A DNA stretch of 64,000 bases from Anaeramoeba flamelloides. Taxonomy: Eukaryota > Metamonada > Anaeramoebidae. A program made the translations under genes and the position numbers. Under the pieces are notes generated by a model that was not told the origin of the DNA, did not search any database, and saw only the letters and a program-made list of their open reading frames with translations. The stretch covers positions 19,406,001 through 19,470,000 of the forward strand of contig JANTQA010000023.1 of assembly GCA_027625915.1 (NCBI GenBank). The letters are read 5' to 3'. Positions 24,192 to 32,489 of this stretch are shown piece after piece. Numbering within the stretch: the first letter of the stretch is position 1; the number at the start of each line of letters is the position of its first letter.

Positions 24192-25350
24192 GCATATTTT
24201 ATAACTTTTTATTTATTTATTATTATCGAATAAATTTATTAGGCAACCAAATTTTCCAAATTCATTACATTATAGAAACCCTCCAAATCTTAATCAATAT
24301 GAGCAAACTATAGTATCATTATGTTCGATCTTTTCACAATATTCTGATAATAACAAAATACCAGCCTTTGGCTTTGGAGCCAAAATCAATACTTCCTCTT
24401 CAAATATTGCATCTGACTGTTTCCCATTGAATGGGAATACTGCTGATCCTGAATGTGATGGGATCAATGGTGTCTTAGATTCATACGCTCGTGCATTGGA
24501 ATTTGTAGGGCTTCATGGACCAACAAATTTTTCAACATTAATCTCCGGTGCTGTATCCATGTCAAAGGTTACCAAAAATTCAGAATATACGATCCTAATA
24601 ATAATTACAGATGGCGAGCTTGTAGATCTTTTACCAACAAGAACTGCTCTTATGTCCGCTTCTAAATTGCCACTGTCTATTATTATTGTTGGTGTTGGCG
24701 ATCAAGAGGATTTTACTAAACTTGAATATTTATCAAGTAAAGAGTTTATTAACGAAGCTAAATTGAATAAAAATGTTGTAACAATCGTCAATTTTAACGA
24801 AACTTTTGAAAAAGGCGAACATGAATTCACAAAAATGTCATTAAGAAATTTCCAAGAACAATTTGTTTCCTATTATAAATCAAAGCAACCAAATAGAAAA
24901 AATGATGAAAAGGAAAATGATGAAGAGATAGAAAAGGAGAAAGATCTAGAAATTGAAAATGAAAATGAAATAGAAAAAGAAAAGGGAAAGGGAAAAGAAA
25001 AGAAATCAAAAACTAAAGAAAAAGATGAAAAAGATGAAAAAGAAAAGAAGGAAGGAAAAGAACAAATAAATAAAAAGGAAAAGGAAACGGAAAAAACAAA
25101 ATCTAAATCAAATAAAAAGGAAAAGGAAAGGGAAAAGGAAAAGGAAAAGAAATCAAAAACTAAAGAAAAAGAAGGAAAAGAAGAAAAAGAAAATAAACCA
25201 AAAAAAAATGAAAATAAATCTAAATCCACCGAAAAGAAAAGGAAAAAGGAAAAGGAAAAGGAAAAGGAAAAAGATGTAAAAGAAAAAAAAACTAAATCAA
25301 AGGAAAAGGAAAAGAAACCTAAATCAACTTCAGACTCAAGTTCAGATTAA
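16517..25350 (+). CDS. Copine (two C2 domains plus vWA), eight exons
   Basis: Exons I infer: 16517-16566, 16716-16808, 16851-16886, 17018-17290, 17349-17372, 20824-21030, 23782-24026 and 24243-25350, about 677 residues. Introns are GT..AG and phases agree, except between exons 4 and 5 (see the microexon entry). C2A is residues about 6-105 (TIQLSLNVL, QVVLFQK, ELVQSLRLEF, FTLGNLI). C2B is about 130-255 (NNLPK-DWLNKPNSYLVF, then TTEIIPKTQDPSWKSFEI, IECYDE). The copine vWA domain is about 296-480, with MIDAS motif DFTASNG, then SLHYRNP, PAFGFGAK, GPTNFS, ITDGELVD and PLSIIIVGVGDQEDF. A Lys/Glu-rich tail covers about 521-677. Copines are Ca2+-dependent phospholipid-binding proteins that recruit partners through vWA. 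Here several Ca2+-binding Asp positions are replaced (NEQNY for SKSDP in C2A, KPNSY for KSDPY in C2B), so Ca2+ dependence may be weak. The family call is secure; the first three exons are less certain. Confidence 0.92.
17349..17372 (+). other. Copine microexon 5 (24 nt) with an upstream phase conflict
   Basis: The 24 bases encode EKKNNLPK between an AG (17347-17348) and a GT donor (17373). Joined in phase 0 to the exon at 20824 they give NNLPK-DWLNKP, the expected start of the C2B domain. Exon 4, however, ends at GTAAAG (17291) in phase 2, leaving a mismatch. Possible explanations are one missing A in the ten-A run inside the microexon, a GC donor at 17289, or an acceptor at 17316-17317 that would add a Phe/Ser-rich insert after a 27-nt intron. 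I favour a homopolymer length error. Confidence 0.6.
17635..17845. repeat. Inverted repeat with a related copy at 63405
   Basis: AATTTTTCATTCAGCTTTCC (about 17665-17684) is mirrored by GGAAAGCTGAATGAAAATTT (about 17819-17838). The left arm with its flank (17628-17690) matches the reverse complement of 63408-63472, so it is a dispersed element and not a chance hairpin. Confidence 0.55.
18069..18563. mobile_element. MITE, family B, copy 2, inside copine intron 5
   Basis: The best-preserved copy. The left end has AATCCCGGACAAGATTTTTA and the right end its complement TAAAAATCTTGTCCGGGATT; pairing extends for about 80 bp. TATA flanks both sides. The interior is in the opposite orientation to the copy at 15651. 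Non-coding. Confidence 0.85.
19203..19290. repeat. Small T/A hairpin, dispersed type
   Basis: GTTAGGTTTTTTTTAATTTA is followed about 50 bp later by AAAATAAAAAAAACCATC, its near complement. Similar units lie at 28344-28440 and 28437-28505, and related GGTTTTTTTT..AAATAAACC hairpins at 27585-28210. Confidence 0.45.
19630..19661. repeat. (TA)16 microsatellite
   Basis: Uninterrupted alternating TA. Similar tracts lie at 13303-13325, 23681-23701, 24155-24188, 46930-46952, 47110-47126, 56198-56224 and 57329-57347. Confidence 0.95.
19930..20530. repeat. Dispersed repeat R, shortened copy
   Basis: 19930-20180 resembles 52130-52385 (ACATTTTGATTCTTTTTTGA ... ACTTATTTCTTGTTTAAA ... AATAAATATTTG). 20350-20480 resembles 53285-53410. 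The central part present at 52385-53150, which holds the decayed coding segment, is missing. This copy lies in copine intron 5. Confidence 0.5.
21031..23781 (+). other. Copine intron 6, 2.75 kb
   Basis: The donor is GTAAGT and the acceptor AATCTATAG. The flanking exons join in phase 0 (CYDE-KKNGKEVLIG), as expected for a C2B domain, so nothing coding is missing. The interior is AT-rich with no transposon that I can recognise. A (TA)n tract lies at 23681-23701. Confidence 0.75.
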
Positions 25351-25767
25351 TAAGAATGCATTAAATATTATAACATGAATTATTAATTTATCAAGCTATT
25401 TTTTTTTCGATTTTAACTTTGAAATTTAAGATGATAATTAATTTGGATTTAAAGGAAAAAAAAAAAAAAAAAAAAACAGGAATCAAATAAAAATTTTAAT
25501 TACATTTTCATAGATTTATTATTTATACTTTTTTTTTATTATAAAAAAACCATTTATAATGTATCTAAAAAATAAAAATTAAATAAAATAATTTATTTTT
25601 TGAAATCAAAATTAACAATTTTACGAAATATTACAATTTATCGTCATTTTGTGTGTTAGTAGAATTCTCATACTTAATCGGCTCAATTTAAATTTATTCA
25701 ACATTTATTGTGAAATACCTCTTCTTAAAACAGAGTCCGTTATTCTTTAATTTTATTCTTTTTTTTT
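25351..25767. other. Copine 3' flank
   Basis: AT-rich, with A-runs at 25456-25477. Probably 3'-UTR and terminator; no specific signal can be singled out. Confidence 0.4.
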
Positions 25768-26490
25768 TTTTAATGTAAACTTTTTTTCAAACAAAAGGGC
25801 ACATCTCTCAAATCGTCAATACCATCGAATTTTGCTTTTTAATAAGATAATAACTTATTGGTGATTTTCATTTTAATTATTCGTTTTTTCATTTTTTTTT
25901 TTTTATTTATGTGTATTAAACAGTTGGTAAAAGAAAAAAACAAGATAAGAAGAAATTAGTTTGGAAATCATCTACCAGTATAAAAATGGAAATAATTTAA
26001 GTTTGATTTAGAATGTGCTCGATATATGGGAATTAATAAAGACCATTATTGGATTGATCTATGGAACAAAGAAAATAAAGAAAAAAAAAAAATTCCAACA
26101 AAATATCCAGATTAATTGTGGCCTTATATTGAAAATGAGGCTTCAAAGAATAAAAGTTTGAATTGTAAAAAAAATTTTCCCATAAAACGCCGAGAACTTT
26201 TTCTCAATTCACCTTGTCCAACAGTTTTTATAAAAAGTATATTATTATTTTCTTTAGAATCTACAAAACAATATTTCTCATTTCAAATAAAAATGACACA
26301 TCAATTTTTAAAATATTTAATTTTAATTTTTACAGTTTTGTTGTAATGGGTTTGGATTATTCAATTGGGTGTTTTTATCTGTTTCAAAGGGACTCTTATA
26401 TTTTATAAAATGATACTACCATTAATTTGATTTAATGGTGAATAATTCTTGAAATTTTCTCGAAACTTTTATTTGAAAAGGGGTTTAATT
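25768..26490 (+). pseudogene. Dispersed repeat R with a decayed coding segment
   Basis: This resembles 52383-53100 closely: AAACAAAAGGGCACA, then a CAG acceptor-like site near 25922, then GGTAAAAGAAAAAAACAAGA. The plus strand encodes KGHISQIVNTIEF, KRKKQDKKKLVWKSS, and after a short GT..AAG gap (about 24 nt) FDLECARYMGINKDHYWID and PTKYPD, with stops between the pieces. The same peptides can be read in the second copy with different breaks. This implies a once-coding, multi-exon source that is now broken in both. I do not recognise the family. It could be a host gene fragment or the coding part of a transposon. Confidence 0.5.
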
Positions 26491-26705
26491 CAGTGTTTAT
26501 ATTTAAAAAGTAGAAAAACAATTTATCAATTACCTCTAATATTTGGAGGTTTGTTATTATTTAAAAATATGAAAAATTTTAAAAATCATTTTCACATAGA
26601 AATTATTAAATTTGTTTCTTTAAATTATAAAGTTAAAATAAAAAGTGAAATTGTATTTATAATTTTAAAGAAAATTCTTTTACAATTTCATAATAAACTT
26701 TTTTT

Positions 26706-27240
26706 CAGTCAAAGGGGCCCAGTTTTATTGAAGAAATGGAAGACATTCTATGAGTTTAATTCATTACTCTTATCAAACTAAAATTTTCAATTTTTAGATC
26801 AAAATCATTTTTTCTCATTTTGTAAAATTTTTTTTTTTTTTGTTTTTTTGCTTTTTGCTTTTTTTTTTTTTTTTTTTTAAAAATTTACTTTGAAAAAAAA
26901 AATGTTTGAAAAACGAAATAAACATTAATAAAAGTTAAATTTTGTATGTTCTTTTAAAATTCATACATTTACAAGTAAAAAATCTTATTATCAACGATTT
27001 TAATTTCCTATGGAAATTGAGAATTTTGCACGAAACTTTCCAATGAATGGGGCCCAAAAAATTTTTTAACATTTTTTTTTTTTTTGAAATTTATGGTTTG
27101 TTCAGGGGTTTCTTTTATAATTATGAACTCTTATATGAAGTTTATTATTTCTTGTATTTCTAAACAATCTAAGTTTGGTTGATTCTTAAAAATAAAGTGA
27201 CTTTTTCATTTTTGGCTGGGGCTCTTTTGGTGAAATGGAG
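26706..27240. mobile_element. MITE, family E, diverged copy
   Basis: The left end TTCAGTCAAAGGGGCCCAG is the same as the end at 56260. The right end (about 27219-27238, GGGGCTCTTTTGGTGA) is a poor complement, and GGGGCCC also occurs near 27050. The right boundary is uncertain. Confidence 0.45.
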
Positions 27241-27479
27241 TTTAGTTTCAGTAATTTTTATTGGTGTTGATTTTCATATTGTTAGCAAACAAAAAAACAA
27301 GAAAATTTACAAAATTTTAGACTGTTACTGAGACTCAACAAGAAATATATAAATACTTTATAATGGGTTGCTGGATTACATTTTATAGGTGTATTTAGCT
27401 TGCCCATAATTAAAAAAAAAAAAAAAAAATAGAGAAAATTCTTTTGTTTAACCCGATTCTTTTAATAATTAGAAGGTAT

Positions 27480-28520
27480 CATAAGTTTTTTTCTCTGTTT
27501 CTTAAATTAAAAAAAAAATACATTTAGCTTGTTTTTTTTTTTATGAGTTTTCGATTTATTTGTAAAATTGATATATTTTTGTTGGGTTTTTTTTACTTTT
27601 TAAAATAAACCGAAATTATATTACAATTTTATGTTTATTTCAAAAGGTAAAAAAAACTAGAAAACTTAACAGATAAAACAGATCATCCAAAGAAAACCAA
27701 GTAACTTGACTTAAAAATTGATAACACTTTATAATAATATATGAAACTTGATGACATTGTAAGATATCCCACAAAAATATTTTCACATTAATAAAAAAAA
27801 AATGTTTATTAAAACTTTAAAAGATAGGTTATTTTTTTTTTTTTTTTTTTTTTTAAATTTTAAAGGGATATAATTAATTTCGTCTTAAACCCATTGATTT
27901 TTTTTTTTAATTTTTAAAATAAAATGAATTTTTATTTTTCTATTTTGGTTTATTTCTAAAAGAAAAAAAATGCTGCTCGGTTTTCTAAAGTTTATTATTT
28001 ATTTAGAAAATGAATGTATTTTCCTTTGGTTTTTTTTGAGTTTTTTATTTATTTGTGAAGTTTTCTCTGTTTTTGTAAGGTTTTTTATTTTATTTTGAAA
28101 ATCTATTGATTTTCATCGGTTTTTTTTTTTTTTTTTACTTTTCGAAATAAACCTAAAAGTTATTAAAATTTTTATGTTTATTACAAAAAGTAAAAAAAAA
28201 AACCTATAACACTTCACAAATAAATATAAAACTCAAAAAAAACCTGACAAAAATCAATAGATTTTCGAAATAAAATAAAAAACATTACAAAAACCTAGAA
28301 CACTTCACAAATAAAACAGAAAATCCCAAGAATATGGATGTTAGGTTTTTTTTAATTCTAATTAATAGACTTAAGTTAAATCTTTGATTTTACTCGATTA
28401 TTTTGAATTCTGGAAAACCGTCGTTAGCTTTTTTTTAATTTTAGCAGTAAAAAGAAAATTTTTGAAATTTTCTTTTAATTTCTCAAATTAAAAAAAATCT
28501 AGGCACTCTATGGTACATTA
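27480..28520. repeat. Cluster of T/A hairpin units and a larger palindrome
   Basis: At least three units have GGTTTTTTTT-ACTTTT-AAATAAACC on one side and GTTTATTT-AAAAGTAAAAAAAACC on the other (27585-27655, 28116-28210, and a weaker one at 27900-27970). The last unit is the loop of a larger inverted repeat with arms at about 28041-28115 and 28215-28300 (AAAATCTATTGATTTT against its complement). Related hairpins follow to 28505. Non-coding. Confidence 0.6.
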
Positions 28521-28599
28521 CAGTACTTTACGACACAGAACTAATTTCTAACTTTTTTTTAGAAATTTTAATAAAGAATCATATTTTTTTTTATCATAA

Positions 28600-28770
28600 A
28601 TAATAACAAAATAAATAATGATTCTTTGTTTTGAATAATATAAAGAATATTATTTTGAATTATTTTTGTTCATTTGGATAGAATCTTTAATTCAAATTAT
28701 TTGATTTTAATTATAGAATGGTTAGTTCCATAAAAAATGATTGATATCTTTAATAATTTTAAAAGATAGG
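28600..28770. repeat. Dispersed AT-rich repeat, pair with 38930-39095
   Basis: The two segments share TTTTGAATAATAT, TTTTTAATTCAAATTATTTG and ATTATxGAATG in the same order and spacing, with moderate divergence. The nature of the repeat is unknown. Confidence 0.4.
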
Positions 28771-29267
28771 TTAGTTCTTCACCAATTCAAATCATTCAAA
28801 AATTCTTTGGGAATGCAAAAAATATGAAAAAACTCAAAGGCAATATAAAAAACTCAAAAAAAAAAAAAAATCAAAAACTTGAACTTTGACGTAATGCCAA
28901 AAGATTGTATAGATGAACTGTGGTGGAAAAAAGCAAATAAAAAAATTTTATGACAGAATAATAGAATAATTATTGGGCCATGTTACCAAACATTATTTAT
29001 GAAAAAGCAAAACAAATCTAACTGGACACTAATTACCCTCAGAAAAAGTTTTTTGATCAAAAAATTCAGAGTCTCACACATCACCTCGTATTCTTAACTT
29101 TATCATTTATTTTCTTTATTTTCCAATTTTTCCTTTTTTTTTTTTTCTTATTTTTTTAGAAAACTAAATAAAGATTCAAATACTTCCTATGACTATGTCT
29201 ATTTCGAACACTCTTCGAATAAGAATTTTTGAATTTTATTAGTACAGAATTTTCTCTTTAACTGATT

Positions 29268-29607
29268 AGATGAGTTTCAACTAACCCTTCACAGAATAAA
29301 AATAATTCCAAAATTTGGTATATTTACAAATTGCTTGAATAGATATTACTATGTAATAAATAAAAATTCAAATAAATTTTGTCCTTTATATTTGAAATTT
29401 AAACAAAAGGAAATAATGGAAAATATTAATCATTTTTTATGTGTATGTCTTTCCTCTCAAAAAGAACACTCATTAATATTTCTAAACAAATTAAAAGAAA
29501 AAAAACTTTATGAATTAATTTTAAATCAAGACAGATTGAAATTTTGTCATAAGTTAATAAACTTGAAATCTCTAGTTTTCTGCTTAAATTTCTGTAAGTT
29601 ATTTTAA
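29268..29607 (+). pseudogene. LINE-type reverse transcriptase C-terminal tail (remnant)
   Basis: An open frame from about 29268 to TAA at 29607 has no ATG of its own. It encodes LTLHRIKIIPKFGIFTN followed by CPLYLKFKQKEIMENINHFLCVC. This fits the C-terminal zinc-knuckle region of non-LTR reverse transcriptases (a CxxC, then an acidic or His segment, then NHFLxxC), with the second Cys of CPLC replaced by Tyr. The catalytic domain is not found upstream: 28770-29260 holds only broken frames. I infer an old 5'-truncated LINE copy. The alternative is an unrelated Cys/His peptide by chance. Confidence 0.45.
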
Positions 29608-30176
29608 CTTTAAGAGACGCCTCAGGTGTAATTTACTCTTCTTCAATAAGAATAAAAAAAAAAAAAATATAAAAAAAAATTGGTATTTGAATAATTTACA
29701 AACCAAAAGGAATTTATTGTATTAACTTTTATTAAACAAAAATGTAACAGATTTGACAAATAGAGAATTTACGAATTAAAGAATTAACAGGAGTAAATAA
29801 TCTAATAAACGAGTAAAATTGAGTTGATCAAAACTTTACTCGGTAAAAAAACTTTATTAAATTTAGCGTTAATAATCTATCAATTTTATGAGCTTTTTAC
29901 CAAAAAAAAAAATAACATAACATTTTATGAGCTTTCAGACAATTTCCAACACTTGACAAGCTCAAAGATTTGTCAAAGTAAGGTGGTTTTTGTCTTGTTT
30001 GTACATATAAAAGATTCATTTTCTGTTTGATCACAAAAATAAAATTTCCAAAATAAAAATTAGGTTTCTTCTTCGAGAAAACAAATAACGTTCAATAAAC
30101 AATGATTTTCAATTGAGACAAACAATAATTATACAATGAAATAAATCAAATTCTAATTCAACTGTTGCTTTGATTA
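29608..30176. other. Spacer downstream of the Cys-rich gene
   Basis: AT-rich, no supported gene. It probably contains the 3' flank of the minus-strand gene that ends at 30177. Confidence 0.4.
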
Positions 30177-30776
30177 TTAGTGATCTTGTTGTTGTTGTCG
30201 TCGTTCTTGTTGTTCCAGAGTGAGCACTGAAATTCTTTGTTTAATGACCGTCACAGAAAGGATCACCAGAAAAACTACAATATTTGTTACACCAGCCATG
30301 AAGGTTAAAAAAAAAGTTAATTCGATTTTAACTGAAGAGCAGCTTACCGCGCCCTTCGATGACTCATATCCGTCTAAACATATGATACATTTTATCCCCC
30401 CGAGTTTGTTCTGATAGGTATTTTCAGGACAAAGCTTACAATTTTTAGATCCATCATTCTTTGCATAAGTGCCAGCTGAACAATTCCTGCACACCTTATG
30501 AGATGTAGTGGCTCCTATAAGATCATTATATGTGCCAGCTGGGCATTTGGTGCATTCAGATGCTCCAACTTTATCACCATACGTCCCTTCGGGGCAAGCA
30601 ACGCAAAATTCCATATCTTCAAATGGTGAATAGGTACCAAATGCACAAATTTGACAGTTTTTTGTTTTTGTATCAAAATATGTTCCTGGACGACAACTTT
30701 CTTTACAACTGATACAAACAAAAAAGATCAAACAAATAAGGAGAAAAGCATATTTTATTGAAGAAAATTTGACCAT
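30177..30776 (-). CDS. Small type I membrane protein with GCC2/GCC3 ephrin-receptor-like repeats
   Basis: 199 residues from the ATG at 30776-30774 to TAA, intronless. Residues 1-24 form a signal peptide (MVKFSSIKYAFLLICLIFFV, then Cys). Residues 25-150 carry four to five Cys-rich repeats with CPAGTY/CPEGTYG/CSAGTYA signatures, spaced about 25-30 residues apart, typical of the GCC2_GCC3 (ephrin-receptor-like, TNFR-type) fold. One hydrophobic span (about 153-178, FFLTFMAGVTNIVVFLVILS) is followed by a short basic and Gln-rich cytoplasmic tail ending RRQQQQDH. The layout suggests a small cell-surface or secretory-pathway protein. Larger paralogues of this type are often abundant in protists. There is no enzymatic domain, so its ligand and role are unknown. 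A family Y MITE begins about 50 bp upstream of the start codon, so the promoter must be very short or lie within the element. Confidence 0.88.
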   Translation of the reverse strand: MVKFSSIKYAFLLICLIFFVCISCKESCRPGTYFDTKTKNCQICAFGTYSPFEDMEFCVACPEGTYGDKVGASECTKCPAGTYNDLIGATTSHKVCRNCSAGTYAKNDGSKNCKLCPENTYQNKLGGIKCIICLDGYESSKGAVSCSSVKIELTFFLTFMAGVTNIVVFLVILSVTVIKQRISVLTLEQQERRQQQQDH

Positions 30777-30829
30777 AAAAAAAAAATAAAATACAAAAAA
30801 TAAATTTGATTAACAATGAATAACAATAA

Positions 30830-31700
30830 AAATAGCACAAAAATTTGAGTCACTTTTTTTACTTAACAACACTATTGTGTTTTTGAAATTGTCCCTAATT
30901 TTGAAAGGAATTACAAGATCAAAATTCAAAAACTTTCAATTTAAAAGTTTTTACCTTTCAGACTTTTAAAAAAGGGTAATTTGTATAATTTTTCGCTTTT
31001 AGATTTTCGTAAAAAGAGTTTAAGGTTTTTGAAAGATCACAAATACTGATAAATTCAAATATATTTAATAAAATTTTTAGTTCAATTTTCCATTTTGTCA
31101 TCTCATATCTCAACTTTTAAAACAACTTGAGAGTAAGAACCTTTTAAAGTACAACCAATTTTACAAAGTTTTTTAACATTTAAAAGAATAAAATGCTCTC
31201 TTCAAAGCTTGTGTAAAAAAAATTCATACAATGGATAATGATTAAAAAATATTCAGATATTTTTTTGAATTTATCAGTATTTTTCAGAGAGCCAATTTTT
31301 CAAATATTTGAATTAAATGTCAAAGGTTATCTTTTATTAATTATTTTTTTTTACCTTTGATCAAACCGAGAAAAGTTTTTATCAAGTATTTGAAATTTGA
31401 AAAAATATAAAAGAATATCAGAAATTAAAATCTTGTGGACTGTCAGTCTGAAAGTTCCAGAAAGTTTTGAAAGTACTTATAGCCAGTTTCCCTTTTAAGT
31501 AACAAACTTTCAACCCAATTTAAGGCCAAAAAAATCTCAAATTAAAGTACAAAACTTGGTTTTTTTTTTTACACAATTATTTTACTAGAATCTGAATTTT
31601 GTGCCGTAATTTGAGATTTTTATTGTGCCTTAAATTTCGTTGTAAGTTTGTGTTTTAAAAGTGGAACTGGGTGTAGTTGGGTTGGGCTATTCTTTTTGTA
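30830..31700. mobile_element. MITE, family Y, second copy, interrupted by a hairpin MITE
   Basis: The left end (AATAGCACAAAAATTTGAGTCA) and interior are the reverse complement of 2518-2964, most clearly at 31378-31470 (TCAAGTATTTGAAATTTGA; GACTGTCAGTCTGAAAGTTC). The sequence is cut at 31478 by a hairpin MITE. It resumes at 31676 with GTTGGGCTATTCTTTTTG, matching the other copy's terminus. It lies against the 5' end of the Cys-rich gene. Confidence 0.65.
31478..31675. mobile_element. Hairpin MITE, copy 4 (diverged)
   Basis: TATAGCCAGTTTCCCTTTTA ... AAAAGTGGAACTGGGTGTA with the usual AAATTTCGTTG arms. Several substitutions have accumulated, making it older than copies 1-3. Inserted in the family Y element. 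Confidence 0.8.
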
Positions 31701-32451
31701 TTAAGGACCATTTTAATTTTATTGTCTATTTGGATTGATGTTTTATTTATTTTATTCAATAAAAATGTTTTTAAAGTTATTGTATAAAATGAAAGTCTAA
31801 ATATTTTAATTTTGAGTTTTTTAAGGATTTATGAAAACCATAAATTTATAGATCCAAAAAACTTAGTAGAGATACAAAAATCAATATTGCTTACCTTTTG
31901 TTTCACGTATTTCCCGCTTTAATTGACAACCCTTTTAAAATACATTTATACCCTTGCTTTAAACTTATTATATTGTATAATGAAATGGAGAGAAAAAAAG
32001 CAATCAAATTTGGATTTTTGTGCCTTTTCAATGTAAAGGTTATATTTGGAGTTCAAAAATAGATTTTAAACAAAGAAAAAATTTTGAAAATAACACTAAA
32101 TTTTAAATTTAAAATAAACTTTCTTTTGTCTTAAATCTTTAAAAGTTAATAAAAAAATTGTTTGTTATAAAAATAATATTTATTGGACATTAAATTAGGA
32201 GAATCTGAATTCCAATAAAATTTTATAATCTTGTTGAATTTTCAAAAAATTGCATTCTATTATATTTTAAGAATTGTCTGTCATCCAATTTAAACACTTT
32301 GATAAAAATAAAAATTAATATTTTAAGAATTGGATATCTAAAAAAAAAACGTTTATTTGAGAATTTTATTTTGTTAAAATTTGATGAAAGTTTGTGCCTT
32401 AAAAATAGAACTGTCTGTAATTTATTATATTTTTACTTTTTTGAAATTATT

Positions 32452-32489
<38 letters not shown>

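Noticed and set aside
24827-25229. Minus-strand Ser/Phe-rich frames opposite the copine tail
   Set aside because: They are the antisense of Lys/Glu codons (AAA/GAA), which rarely give stops. Not real genes. The same holds for 36192-36596 and 37680-38117 opposite BDP1.
26449-26781. 110-codon plus-strand frame after repeat R
   Set aside because: It begins without ATG, consists of Lys/Phe/Ile-rich biased sequence and crosses the family E MITE end.
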